Shown: positions 27,405 to 35,839, counted from the first letter of the stretch. The stretch: DNA of 64,000 nt from DASVRZ01 sp038228695 (GCA_038228695.1 JBBRPA010000013.1:6836-70835), one strand, 5' to 3'. The notes: generated from the letters alone by a model not told the origin. Numbers and translations are program-made.

Positions 27405-28007
27405 ATGAACCCTCCGCCTTTCGGCCCTTTCGACGATCAGGAAATTTTAATCATTCGCCAGCTCGTCCGCGACCCCCGTCAATCCGACACCGCTATCGCC
27501 GAAACCACCGGCGTCAGCGCCCGGACGGTCAACCGCAAACGCCAGCGACTCGAGGAGGAAGGCATCATTTCCTACCACACCCAAGTGAACCTTTCCGGGG
27601 AAGGAACGGGGCAATTTCAGGCCCGCCATCTTTACACAATCCAATTTCGCGTGGGCGTCACACATAGCCAGTTGGTGGACGAGATCCGCCAGGAACCCAA
27701 CGTGCGCACGATTTTCACGGAATTGATTTTTGAAAGTCACATCGCCGAGATCGACGGAAAACTCGCGTTGCTCATGTTCATCGAGGGCCAGAGCGACCGC
27801 GAAATCGTGGAAACCTTCCAGTCAAAAATCATCCCCAGCCTGCTGAAAAATCACGGCTCCGATTCGATCGAGGAAATCTCCACCACGCGCGTCCTTTCCC
27901 CCATCCGCATCATGCGAAACTACCTCCCACTGGTGAACATGGAGGCCGGCTTCATTAAAAAAGATTGGCCCGATGAGGCGATCTTCGTCGGTCAGCAACA
28001 GGTCTGA
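27405..28007 (+). CDS. Lrp/AsnC-type transcriptional regulator
   Basis: A 200-residue protein. Residues about 10-60 form a winged HTH: FDDQEILIIRQLVRDPRQSD, then AIAETTGVSARTVNRKRQRL and EEEGIISYHTQVNL. This is the Lrp/AsnC arrangement. The C-terminal region is a ligand-binding-like domain, though less typical than RAM (TIFTELIFESHIAEIDGKLAL) and longer than in most Lrp proteins (about 160). It is divergent from gltB across a 175-base AT-rich gap; Lrp controls glutamate synthase in enteric bacteria, so control of gltB is a reasonable inference. The upstream 12 in-frame codons were rejected as start because the HTH would be displaced. Confidence 0.82.
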   Translation: MNPPPFGPFDDQEILIIRQLVRDPRQSDTAIAETTGVSARTVNRKRQRLEEEGIISYHTQVNLSGEGTGQFQARHLYTIQFRVGVTHSQLVDEIRQEPNVRTIFTELIFESHIAEIDGKLALLMFIEGQSDREIVETFQSKIIPSLLKNHGSDSIEEISTTRVLSPIRIMRNYLPLVNMEAGFIKKDWPDEAIFVGQQQV

Positions 28008-28049
28008 ATCGGTGCGTGGCCGCTTTCCACAGAAAAAGAATGGAGCGGA

Positions 28050-28436
28050 TTATTGTGGAGGCGCCTCCGTCATCGCCTGAGAAAATCCAGATTGGTAGCC
28101 GGCGGCGAAATCTTCTGACTCGGTTTTGTCGGAAGTTTTTAGCCTAGCCTCATCGCCCGCTTGAAATGCGAGAACTTTTTCGACGGGTTTGGTGAAATTT
28201 TTCGCCTTCGCTTCTAGGCCCTTTTGATATCCGAGATATCGTCCTTCGTCGTATTTCGGTCCGCGCAGATCGATCTCAACGAAGCTAGGAGATTTATTTT
28301 CCGCTGCACGGCTCGCCTCGGGTTTTTTCGTCGCGTAGGACGACATTTGAAATCCTGTCCAGATGACGAATGCCACCGTGATGAGCAATCCCCAGATGCC
28401 GCGGTGCGGCGGGGGTGGAGGCAGCTTGAACGGCAT
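28050..28436 (-). CDS. Small single-pass membrane protein, unknown function
   Basis: A 128-residue protein: a proline-rich N-terminus (MPFKLPPPPPHRG), one membrane helix (GIWGLLITVAFVIWTGFQM, about 13-31), and a hydrophilic tail of about 95 residues. The tail contains three aromatic-Gly-x-x patches (GRYLGYQKG, AGYQSGFSQ) that look like a degenerate repeat. The tail probably faces the periplasm. I do not recognise a family. It starts 17 bases after the yceI stop on the same strand and is probably the last gene of the deoC-yceI unit. Confidence 0.6.
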   Translation of the reverse strand: MPFKLPPPPPHRGIWGLLITVAFVIWTGFQMSSYATKKPEASRAAENKSPSFVEIDLRGPKYDEGRYLGYQKGLEAKAKNFTKPVEKVLAFQAGDEARLKTSDKTESEDFAAGYQSGFSQAMTEAPPQ

Positions 28437-28453
28437 GGGCGGCGCGACCCGTT

Positions 28454-29041
28454 CTATTTCTTGCCGTGCGCTTCGACTTGGATTTCCACCTTCACCGTGT
28501 CGCCCAAAACTTTGGAACCTTCTATCACGCTATTGTAGCTCAATCCGTATTCGGTACGGTTCAACTCCGTCGAGGCGCTCCAACCCGTTACCGGTTCGCC
28601 TTTCATACCGATGCCTTTTCCGAGGAAGGCTACTTTCAGCGCTACTTCTTTGGTCACGCCGTTCATGGTCAGGTCGCCGGTCACCACGGCGGTTTTTTCA
28701 CCAGTCAGGACGACTTTATTGCTTTTGAAAGTGATGGTGGGTTTTTTAGCCACGTCGAAGAAATCCGCACCGCGCAAATGTTCATCGCGCTTCTTGTTCG
28801 CCGTGTCGATTGAAGCAGTCTGAATCTTCACATCGACCACCGAATTTTCCGGTTTTTCGGGATCGACCTGCACGTTGCCGCTAAACTCATTGAACCGGCC
28901 GCTAGTATCGCTGAAGAGATGCCGAATCTTAAACCCGATCGTGGAATGAGAGGGATCAAACTCGTACACTTCGGCGGCGCTGAGCGACAGGCAGGATACA
29001 CCCAGTAAAACAACAACGGAGAGAAGTCGGTGGATTTTCAT
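28454..29041 (-). CDS. YceI-family periplasmic lipid-binding protein
   Basis: A 195-residue protein with signal peptide (MKIHRLLSVVVLLGVSCLSLSA in two stretches, cleavage near residue 22). The mature domain has all the YceI marks: YEFDPSHSTIGFKIRHLF (about 25-42), FNEFSGNVQVDPEKPENS, the HLRGADFFDV block (about 88-97) and LTMNGVTKEVALKV. YceI proteins are lipocalin-like barrels that bind polyisoprenoid or other lipids in the periplasm. No adjacent cytochrome b561 gene is present. It follows the truncated dehydrogenase gene by 46 bases on the same strand. Confidence 0.92.
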   Translation of the reverse strand: MKIHRLLSVVVLLGVSCLSLSAAEVYEFDPSHSTIGFKIRHLFSDTSGRFNEFSGNVQVDPEKPENSVVDVKIQTASIDTANKKRDEHLRGADFFDVAKKPTITFKSNKVVLTGEKTAVVTGDLTMNGVTKEVALKVAFLGKGIGMKGEPVTGWSASTELNRTEYGLSYNSVIEGSKVLGDTVKVEIQVEAHGKK

Positions 29042-29087
29042 GCCGCTTAGACTTCCCGAAAATCGATATTGTTCAAACAAATTCGAC

Positions 29088-29948
29088 TTAAGCGCCGACG
29101 GGATGCCAGACGGTTTTGAATTCGATGAATGAGCGGATGTCGTGCAACCCCGCCGCGCTCACCCAGGCACCATCGGCGACGCGAATTTTTACTCGTTTGA
29201 CACTGGCCGCCCCGCCCGTTTCCAACGCGATCGCATCCTCAGCAGAGACCGCCGCGTCAAGCCCGCGCAAATGCGTGTGGGTGGCAAAGGTCTCGACCAG
29301 TTCTTTGCGAAAACCAGTGAGAATGTTCACCACACCTCCGGGCAAATCGGAAGTAGCTAACATTTCGCCTAACACAATCGCTGGATAGGGAGTCACCTCA
29401 GAAGCCAAGGCCACAACGGAATTTCCGCTAACAATGGCGGGAAGAATTTGGGCGAGCAGACCTAACAAGGCCGGGGTGTTCGGCGCGATGATGCCAATGA
29501 TTCCGGTGGGCTCGCTGATGGTGAAATTAAAATAAGGCGCTGCGACCGTGTTCGAGTTGCCGAGGACTTGGTCGTATTTGTCCGCCCATCCTGCAAAATG
29601 AACGATCAGATCAATCGAACGCGCAACCTCCTCCTTGGCCGAGGCTGGGGTGACCCCTGAAGTGCTAACGAGAGCGGTCTCCATCTCTGCGGCGCGCGCC
29701 TCGATCATTTCGCCGAGGCGATAAAGAATCTGGCCACGGTTGTAGGGGGAGCGCGCAGCCCAACCTGCACCGGCCTTGGCGGCCACCTCGACGGCGTTGC
29801 GCAGATCCTTCCGGGTGCATTGCGGAATATTGGCGAAAAAGGCCTTGGACTTGGGATCGTGAATCGGAAACACGCGTCCGCTTTCGGAGCGGATGAACGC
29901 TCCGCCAACATAGGCTTTGGGAGTTTTGGTAATGGGTAAACGGCTCAT
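29088..29948 (-). CDS. Truncated aldehyde-dehydrogenase-like protein, likely pseudoenzyme
   Basis: A 286-residue protein equivalent to only the NAD-binding half of an aldehyde dehydrogenase (normally about 480). It keeps GQILYRLGEMIEARAAEM and EPTGIIGIIAPNTPALLG, which align with the full enzyme upstream. However, the PWNFP motif reads APNTP, the cofactor lysine region KPAE reads ALASE, and the catalytic domain with its Glu and Cys is absent. The reading frame is intact and well conserved, so it may be a non-catalytic partner subunit of the adjacent full-length dehydrogenase. It lies in the deoC operon but is now separated from its partner by the GxxExxY repeat unit. Confidence 0.75.
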   Translation of the reverse strand: MSRLPITKTPKAYVGGAFIRSESGRVFPIHDPKSKAFFANIPQCTRKDLRNAVEVAAKAGAGWAARSPYNRGQILYRLGEMIEARAAEMETALVSTSGVTPASAKEEVARSIDLIVHFAGWADKYDQVLGNSNTVAAPYFNFTISEPTGIIGIIAPNTPALLGLLAQILPAIVSGNSVVALASEVTPYPAIVLGEMLATSDLPGGVVNILTGFRKELVETFATHTHLRGLDAAVSAEDAIALETGGAASVKRVKIRVADGAWVSAAGLHDIRSFIEFKTVWHPVGA

Positions 29949-29956
29949 AATTTTTT

Positions 29957-29986
29957 AACCACGAATGGACACGAATGGACACGAAT
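29957..29986 (+). repeat. Left 30-bp inverted repeat of the GxxExxY unit
   Basis: AACC followed by ACGAATGGAC twice and ACGAAT: a 10-base unit repeated almost three times. It is the exact reverse complement of 30408-30437 and closely matches 41352-41381. Confidence 0.9.
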
Positions 29987-30000
29987 TAGTGACAAATGAT

Positions 30001-30429
30001 TCATAGGACGAGACGCTGCCACTCGAGTTTCTTGCGGTGGAAATTAAGCATTTGACCACGCTCGTGATCTCCAATGCGTTCGATAACTTTGGCATCGACG
30101 ATTACAGAGTCAGCAATGATCAGATCAGGAACAAACTCAGAAACTTTAACCCCTTTGTATCGCACGTCATATTTCCGTTGCTGCTCGCAAGGAATCCCTT
30201 GCAAACCAAATTCCACTACCAGCGAATTCTCGTAAGTCTTTTCGTTCAAACCGTGCCCCAGTTGATTCATCACCTCCAAGGCACATCCAACGATTGCATA
30301 GACTAACTTTCCATGGAGAAGCGGCGCTTCCTCCTCCCACTCCAATTCACAGACACGGCTGGAAGCAACCAAGCTAGGTTCAGCCACCCGCGTTTTTCCC
30401 TCTCCCCATTCGTGTCCATTCGTGTCCAT
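30001..30429 (-). CDS. GxxExxY protein (PD-(D/E)XK-like)
   Basis: A 142-residue protein of the GxxExxY family, named for the motif seen here as GLNEKTYENSLVVE (about 76-89). VPDLIIADSVIVDAKVIERI (about 111-130) has the PD...D-x-K pattern of PD-(D/E)XK nucleases, so a nuclease-like fold is likely; activity is unproven. The start ATG at 30429 lies inside the right inverted repeat, and the first seven codons (MDTNGHE) are written in repeat sequence. The gene sits between dehydrogenase genes with which it shares no function. The family is widespread in environmental genomes and has no settled role. An alternative start further in is unlikely, because the next ATG falls in the conserved core. Confidence 0.9.
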   Translation of the reverse strand: MDTNGHEWGEGKTRVAEPSLVASSRVCELEWEEEAPLLHGKLVYAIVGCALEVMNQLGHGLNEKTYENSLVVEFGLQGIPCEQQRKYDVRYKGVKVSEFVPDLIIADSVIVDAKVIERIGDHERGQMLNFHRKKLEWQRLVL

Positions 30430-30437
30430 TCGTGGTT
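30408..30437 (-). repeat. Right 30-bp inverted repeat of the GxxExxY unit
   Basis: ATT, then CGTGTCCATT twice, then CGTGGTT. It is identical in reverse complement to 29957-29986 and contains the start codon of the GxxExxY gene on the minus strand. Confidence 0.9.
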
Positions 30438-30445
30438 GAATTCTT

Positions 30446-31963
30446 TCAGGAAATTTTCACGTAATCGAACAAACCCTGACGTCCACCCTCGCGGCCAAAG
30501 CCGGATTCTTTGTAGCCACCAAACGGCGATGCGGGATCAAATTTATTGAACGTGTTAGCCCAAACGACGCCCGCCTGAATGGACGCGGCCATTTTCAAGA
30601 TTCGCGAGCCTTTGTCGGTCCAGACTCCGGCGGAGAGACCGTAGGCGGTGTTGTTAGCTTTTTCGATCGCTTCCTCAGGCGTGCGGAAGGTGAGAATAGA
30701 AAGGACTGGGCCGAAAATCTCCTCGCGGGCGACGCGATGACTTTGCGTTACGTTGCTGAGCAAGGTGGGTTTGAAGAAAAATCCCTGCGCTGGGAGTTTG
30801 CACGATGGCTGGTAAAGATCTGCCCCTTCGAGAACGCCGACGTTGACTAGCTCGGTGATGCGGCCCAATTGTTCGCGGGAATTGACCGCACCGATGTCGG
30901 TGTTCTTATCGAGTGGATTGCCGACCCGCAACACATCGATGCGGCGGCGGAGTTTTTCGATGAACATTTCCGCAATAGATTCTTGCACTAACAACCGGCT
31001 GCCCGCGCAACAGACATGCCCCTGATTGAAGAAGATTCCGTTCACCACTCCTTCGACAGCTTGATCGATTGGCGCATCCTCAAAGACGATGTTAGCTGCC
31101 TTGCCGCCTAGCTCCATGGTTAGTTTTTTTCCGAGGCCCGCGAGTTGGCGAATGATGAGTTTGCCGACGTCGGTCGACCCGGTGAAGGCAACTTTCGCAG
31201 CGAGCGGATGTTTGACCAGAGCCGAGCCGGTTTCCCCAGCTCCGGTAACGAAATTCACCACGCCCGGTGGTAGATCGGCCTCCTGCAAAATCTCCGCGAG
31301 CTTGAGCGCGGTGATCGAAGTCGTTTCGGCCGGCTTGAGCACAACGGTGTTTCCGGCGGCGAGCGCGGGGCCAAGTTTCCACGCGAGCATGAGCAGCGGA
31401 AAATTCCACGGAATGACTTGGCCGACGACGCCGAGCGGCTCGATTTTTTGCGCAGGAATGGCGTAAGCGAGCTTGTCCGCCCAGCCAGCGTGATAGAAAA
31501 AATGCGCCGCCGCGGTTGGCACGTCAAAATCGCGCGATTCCTTGATTGGTTTGCCTCCGTCGATCGTCTCCGCAACGGCAAATTCGCGAGCACGATCCTG
31601 CAAGAGACGAGCGATGCGGAAGAGATATTTGCCGCGCTCGCGCCCCGGCATTTTACCCCAAGTCTTGTCGTAAGCGCGTTTCGCGGCCTGATAAGCGGCA
31701 TCGACATCCTCGGCGCCTGCTAACGCGATGTTAGCAATCTTCTTTTCCGTGGCCGGATTAATCGACGGGAATGATTTACCACTTTTGGGGGCGACGAATT
31801 TTCCGTCGATAAAAAGCGAATAGTCGGCCTTGAGTTTCGGGTCGGCTGTTTCGGGTGCGGGATCGTATTCCCAGAGATCACCGAAGATGAGCTCGGCCCC
31901 GCTTTTCGAGGGAGCTTTAGGCGATGATTTTTGCGCGGTGGCGCGGCGTTCCTTGACTTTCAT
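30446..31963 (-). CDS. Aldehyde dehydrogenase (NAD-dependent)
   Basis: A 505-residue protein. VIPWNFPLLMLAWKLGPALA (about 162-181) and NTVVLKPAETTSI (about 184-196) form the NAD site; FTGSTDVGK, the Glu of LTMELGGKAANIV and the Cys of NQGHVCCAGSRL (about 318) are catalytic. Length and motifs are those of an active ALDH. It follows deoC by four bases, so it probably oxidises the acetaldehyde released by deoxyribose-phosphate cleavage (or a related aldehyde). The start at 31963 is chosen because it abuts the deoC stop; upstream in-frame codons lie within deoC and are not ALDH-like. The N-terminal 25 residues are Lys/Ser/Ala-rich and disordered. Confidence 0.93.
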   Translation of the reverse strand: MKVKERRATAQKSSPKAPSKSGAELIFGDLWEYDPAPETADPKLKADYSLFIDGKFVAPKSGKSFPSINPATEKKIANIALAGAEDVDAAYQAAKRAYDKTWGKMPGRERGKYLFRIARLLQDRAREFAVAETIDGGKPIKESRDFDVPTAAAHFFYHAGWADKLAYAIPAQKIEPLGVVGQVIPWNFPLLMLAWKLGPALAAGNTVVLKPAETTSITALKLAEILQEADLPPGVVNFVTGAGETGSALVKHPLAAKVAFTGSTDVGKLIIRQLAGLGKKLTMELGGKAANIVFEDAPIDQAVEGVVNGIFFNQGHVCCAGSRLLVQESIAEMFIEKLRRRIDVLRVGNPLDKNTDIGAVNSREQLGRITELVNVGVLEGADLYQPSCKLPAQGFFFKPTLLSNVTQSHRVAREEIFGPVLSILTFRTPEEAIEKANNTAYGLSAGVWTDKGSRILKMAASIQAGVVWANTFNKFDPASPFGGYKESGFGREGGRQGLFDYVKIS

Positions 31964-31967
31964 AATG

Positions 31968-32897
31968 TTAGTAAGCGGTGGCGGCCTCGGAGAAATACCA
32001 TGGCGCTTGGTAGGCTCCGGTGCGCTCTTTTTCGAGTTGGCGGACAAGGTCGTTGAGCAAAGCGCTAGCTCCGAAACGGTAGCGCGAGTTGGTCAACCAA
32101 GCGTCGCCCAGCGTCTCCTTAACTGCGACGAGAAAATGCAACGCCTGCTTAGCGGTGCGAATGCCGCCGGCGGGTTTCATGGCAATGGCGCGGCCCGTAT
32201 TTAGATAGAAATCACGGATCGCTTCGAGCATGACCTGGGTGTTAGCTAACGTCGCATTAACCGTCACTTTTCCAGTGCTAGTCTTAATGAAATCGCCCGT
32301 TCGGATCACTTCCATAGCAAGAAAGGATGCGACGCGGATGTGATCGTAAGTTTCCAGTTCTCCGACTTCCAAAATCACTTTCAACCGCGCCTCTCCGCAG
32401 GCCTCCACCACCCCGACGATTTCGTCCTGCATCGCGCGATATTCGCCAGCCAGAAATAAGCCACGGTTGATGACCATGTCGATTTCGTCTGCGCCATCGC
32501 CCACCGCGCGTTTCACTTCTTCAAGCCGGAGGCGCAAGGGACTTTGGCCGGAAGGAAAGGCGGTGGCCACGGACGCGATTTTGACCGGACTAACCGCGCC
32601 GAGCGCCTTTCGCGCGTGCCGCACCATAGCTGGATAGACGCACACGGCAGCCGCGCAGGGCACTTCGCGATCATCGGAGGGCGTGAGCGCTTTTTGACAG
32701 AGCGAAATAACTTTCCCAGGCGTGTCTTTCCCCTCGAGCGTAGTGAGATCGACCATCGAAACCGCTGTCTTCAAGCCCCAGACTTTGGAGGCTTTCTTGA
32801 TGCTGCGGGTGGTAAATTTGGCGACGCGCTCCTCGATTCCCACCTGATCAACAGGACCGATTTCACGAAGTTTGCGCAACAAGGGGGCGGAACTCAT
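31968..32897 (-). CDS. deoC: Deoxyribose-phosphate aldolase
   Basis: A 309-residue TIM-barrel aldolase. VSMVDLTTLEGKDT, GADEIDMVINRG and DFIKTSTGK (Schiff-base lysine, about residue 202) are the DeoC hallmarks, with MKPAGGIRT carrying the second lysine. It splits 2-deoxyribose-5-phosphate into glyceraldehyde-3-phosphate and acetaldehyde. It is longer than the 220-260 residues of E. coli-type DeoC, with an extended N-terminus. It is the first gene of the leftward unit deoC, aldehyde dehydrogenase, GxxExxY insertion, truncated dehydrogenase, yceI. MSSAPLLRKL at 32897 is taken as the start; an upstream in-frame ATG at 32933 is possible. Confidence 0.93.
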   Translation of the reverse strand: MSSAPLLRKLREIGPVDQVGIEERVAKFTTRSIKKASKVWGLKTAVSMVDLTTLEGKDTPGKVISLCQKALTPSDDREVPCAAAVCVYPAMVRHARKALGAVSPVKIASVATAFPSGQSPLRLRLEEVKRAVGDGADEIDMVINRGLFLAGEYRAMQDEIVGVVEACGEARLKVILEVGELETYDHIRVASFLAMEVIRTGDFIKTSTGKVTVNATLANTQVMLEAIRDFYLNTGRAIAMKPAGGIRTAKQALHFLVAVKETLGDAWLTNSRYRFGASALLNDLVRQLEKERTGAYQAPWYFSEAATAY

Positions 32898-32983
32898 AGC
32901 GGAACAGGCTAGTCTTTTTGAGCGAGCGTGCAAATCATTCCGCTGGGCTGGTCATGTAGCGGAATTTCGGGTAGGTAAGAGGC

Positions 32984-35377
32984 ATGGCGGAATCCGGTTC
33001 GGATGATTTGCAGGGAGTTTTGCGGGAGCAAGAGGAGTTGCGCCAGCGCCTCATCGCGCTCGATCGCAAAATCGAGGAACTGCGTTCGCCAAAAATCGAT
33101 CTGCCGCCACCGTTGCCTACTTTAGTAAAGGAGAAGCCCTCGGTTCTCGCGGAGGCGGCTGCAAATAGGTCCTCTGAGACCTTTGGGACTCATGAGCCAG
33201 ATCAGACCAATGTGTCTACAAACGTCGTGCCGAAATCTTCGTGGGAGTTTCAACTGGGCACGGTCTGGCTGGTGCGAATCGGTATTGTCGTTTTGCTGAC
33301 GGGCTTGGTTTTTCTGGGGAATTTTGCTTATCGCCACCTTGTTTATTTGCTGGGGCCGTTTGTGAAGGTGGCGTTTCTTTATTTGCTCGGAGGCGGTCTG
33401 GTCTGGATCGGGACGCGACTCGAAAAAGGAGCGGAGGCGTTGCGAAATTATGGACGCGTGTTGCTCGCGGGTGGCGCGGCGCTGGTTTACTACACGACTT
33501 ACGGGATGTCGTTCGTGGAGCGACTGCGGGTAATCGAGAGTCCGCTAGTCGGCGGCGTGCTCTTACTAGTCGTCGGCGGAATGGTCCTGCGGTTGGCGGA
33601 GAAGCGGCAGATGCAGTCGGTGGCGTTGATGGCGATTCTGCTTTCTTATTATAGCGCGGCGATCAATCCGCTGGGGTGGTTTTCGCTTTATTCGAGTCTG
33701 CTCCTGACGGCGGCGGCGGTGTGGGTTTTGCTGAAACATCGCTGGACGAAGGTGAGTTTCCTGAGTCTGGCAGGGACGTATGGGAGCTTTCTGTTTTGGC
33801 AGATGAACCGTTCGGGCGGCTCGCCAGTCGCGTTCTGGCCGGCAGCGGCGTTTCTTTTCTGCTACTGGCTGCTCTTTACCGCGGCGGTGTTTCTGAGTCG
33901 GTCGGAGCGGTTTCCGCCGTCTGAACGGACACCGTTTCTCACGATCAACAACGGCGCATTCTACGCCCTGGCTTGGCAACTCATCCACGCCAGCCATCCG
34001 GGTTGGGACGGGCGTTTTTCGCTCGGTTTCGGGGCAATTTTGCTCGTGCTCGCAGCGGTCGCCCGACGGCGGGAGAGCGGCGATTTATTTCTCGATGGCG
34101 TGTATCTGACGCAGGGCTTGGGCGTAATCACGTTCGGATTGTTGACGGAATTGCACGGCTATCAACTGGCCGTTGCGCTGGCGATCGAGGGAACGATGAT
34201 GTTGTTCGCGATCAACCGTCGCCACGGCTGGATTTACGAAGTGGGCGCGGCGGTGGTGACGCTGCTGGGTTTTCTTACCGGATGGACCCGGGGCCTTTCC
34301 CTCCAGCACGAGCAGTCGGTCTGGTGGACGTTGTTGGGAATCTTCGTGGCCGACGCCTGGTTGGAACGACATTGGAAGAAACGGACCACGCCCGTGGCGG
34401 TGAGCTGGCCGGCGGTGGGATACAGTGCGCTGGCTGTTTTCCAACTGATCCTGATTTTCTCGAAATACCGGCCGGCCGGTGGGCGGGAGATGGATTACTG
34501 CCTCGCGACGCTGGCTCTGCTAGGTTTGGGTGGGCTGCTGAAGTTGCGCGAACTGGCGGTGGCGGGTCAGTTTTTGACCGTGCTGGTTTCGGGTCTTTAT
34601 CTGATTTACCAACCGGGCGGTGGCCATCCGGCAGCGACGCATTTCGCAGCGATCGCGCTGCCCTTGGTGCTGGTGCATTGGTGGCAATGGCAAAGGGTGG
34701 AAATCGGCTACTACGACTGGCGGAAAGGCGGTCAGTGGATCTTCACGTTGCTTTTCCTCGGGGTCGCTGGGCGCTGGATATTTGATCACGCAGCGGGGGC
34801 GCGGCTGAGTTTCTATCTGGCGGCGTTTGCGCTCGGGGTAATGCTCCACGGCCGTTGGACGGGAATCCGAATCCTGTCGCTCGGGGGACTGGCCGCGCTA
34901 TGGGGCTCGGTGGCGGTTTTCTTCCTCCACGCCGTGACGCAGCCGCCGACGTTTTCCTGGCTGGCTGCGGGTGCGGTAGCGATTTATCTAATCACCGAGC
35001 GGTTGATCCGCCATGATTTCGTGCCCGCTTTTTTTCGCGGAACGGTCCGGCGCGGGTTGATCTTGGCCGGGACACTTGGCGTTTGGCTGGAATGGAATCG
35101 CTGGATCGGGTTTTCCGGGTCGCATTTTCCAAAAACGCTCGCATGGGCGGCCATCGGAACTGGGGCGTTGTGCATTGGCCTCGCGCTGCGGGAACGGACC
35201 TACCGCTTGTGTGGCCTGGGCCTGCTCGCGCTGTCCGTTTTGCGTATTTTCCTGAATGACATCTGGGGCCTCGATCCGATCTTCCGGATTCTGAGTTTCA
35301 CCGGTCTGGGTATCGCGCTGCTCGGGCTCGGATTCATCTACAACAAATTCGCCGATAAATTAAGGGAGTGGCTCTAA
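32984..35377 (+). CDS. DUF2339 polytopic membrane protein
   Basis: A 797-residue protein. Residues 1-40 are a short coiled coil (LREQEELRQRLIALDRKIEEL), and about 40-85 form a Pro/Ser/Thr-rich linker. The rest is about 20 closely spaced membrane helices beginning WLVRIGIVVLLTGLVFLGNF (about 94-113). This architecture, with ARGAALVYYTTYG-type repeats (here AGGAALVYYTTYGM), is that of DUF2339. Function is unknown. It is divergent from deoC with an 86-base gap and is followed at once by a bidirectional terminator, so it is a monocistronic gene. Confidence 0.82.
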   Translation: MAESGSDDLQGVLREQEELRQRLIALDRKIEELRSPKIDLPPPLPTLVKEKPSVLAEAAANRSSETFGTHEPDQTNVSTNVVPKSSWEFQLGTVWLVRIGIVVLLTGLVFLGNFAYRHLVYLLGPFVKVAFLYLLGGGLVWIGTRLEKGAEALRNYGRVLLAGGAALVYYTTYGMSFVERLRVIESPLVGGVLLLVVGGMVLRLAEKRQMQSVALMAILLSYYSAAINPLGWFSLYSSLLLTAAAVWVLLKHRWTKVSFLSLAGTYGSFLFWQMNRSGGSPVAFWPAAAFLFCYWLLFTAAVFLSRSERFPPSERTPFLTINNGAFYALAWQLIHASHPGWDGRFSLGFGAILLVLAAVARRRESGDLFLDGVYLTQGLGVITFGLLTELHGYQLAVALAIEGTMMLFAINRRHGWIYEVGAAVVTLLGFLTGWTRGLSLQHEQSVWWTLLGIFVADAWLERHWKKRTTPVAVSWPAVGYSALAVFQLILIFSKYRPAGGREMDYCLATLALLGLGGLLKLRELAVAGQFLTVLVSGLYLIYQPGGGHPAATHFAAIALPLVLVHWWQWQRVEIGYYDWRKGGQWIFTLLFLGVAGRWIFDHAAGARLSFYLAAFALGVMLHGRWTGIRILSLGGLAALWGSVAVFFLHAVTQPPTFSWLAAGAVAIYLITERLIRHDFVPAFFRGTVRRGLILAGTLGVWLEWNRWIGFSGSHFPKTLAWAAIGTGALCIGLALRERTYRLCGLGLLALSVLRIFLNDIWGLDPIFRILSFTGLGIALLGLGFIYNKFADKLREWL

Positions 35378-35381
35378 AATA

Positions 35382-35411
35382 AAAAAGGCACGACCGAAGC
35401 CGTGCCTTTTT
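35382..35411. terminator. Bidirectional intrinsic terminator between DUF2339 gene and acpP
   Basis: AAAAAGGCACG (35382-35392) pairs perfectly with CGTGCCTTTTT (35401-35411) around an 8-base loop. The A-run and T-run make it work in either direction. It ends both the rightward DUF2339 gene and the leftward acpP gene. Confidence 0.9.
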
Positions 35412-35433
35412 CAAAACGATGGGGAAGAAGTCC

Positions 35434-35676
35434 TTACTTGGCTTTTTCTTCGATGTATTTGACGACATCTCCGACGCTTTGGAGTTTCTCCGCGTCTTCA
35501 TCGGGAACTTCGACATTGAATTCCTCTTCGAATGCCATCACGAGTTCGACCGTGTCCAAGGAATCGGCACCGAGGTCTTCGATGAACGAGGCCGAGGAAA
35601 CGACTTGCTCTGGGTTGACGCCGAGTTGCTCGACGATGATATCTTTAACTTTTTCTTCGACTGATTTATCCGACAT
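35434..35676 (-). CDS. acpP: Acyl carrier protein
   Basis: An 80-residue acidic protein. EDLGADSLDTVELVMAFEEEF (in two parts around residues 32-52) contains the DSL motif whose Ser (about 37) carries the phosphopantetheine arm. It carries growing acyl chains in fatty-acid synthesis. Length and charge are typical. It is transcribed alone toward the terminator at 35382-35411; no fab genes are nearby. The T-rich 160-base upstream region presumably holds its promoter, but I see no clear consensus boxes. Confidence 0.96.
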   Translation of the reverse strand: MSDKSVEEKVKDIIVEQLGVNPEQVVSSASFIEDLGADSLDTVELVMAFEEEFNVEVPDEDAEKLQSVGDVVKYIEEKAK

Positions 35677-35839
35677 AATTTTTTTGAGAGTTGGTGAAAG
35701 CTAGGGTTATTGCTAAGGGGCTACGCTTAATAACGTTCGGGCGGCTTGGCAACATATAAATTTTGAGTTTTTTTTCTTTTTCGCACGCCTTTCAGAAAAT
35801 ACTCCGGTAACTTCTCGTCCCCAAGCCAAAAAAACCACC

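Larger units (their letters stand above)
29957..30437. mobile_element. 481-bp unit: GxxExxY gene flanked by perfect 30-bp inverted repeats
   Basis: The left end (29957-29986) and right end (30408-30437) are exact reverse complements over 30 bases. The unit starts with AACC and ends with GGTT. Between them lies only the GxxExxY gene, which begins inside the right repeat and stops 14 bases before the left one. The unit fills the gap between two co-directional dehydrogenase genes without damaging either. No target-site duplication is visible (flanks TTTTTT and GAATTC). No transposase of a known family is present. Mobility is an inference from the structure and from the second repeat pair at 41352-41490. 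Confidence 0.6.

Noticed and set aside
29957..30437. Possible CRISPR array because of the regularly repeated 10-base units
   Set aside because: Units are directly adjacent, with no spacers, and the two blocks are inverted; no cas genes are nearby.
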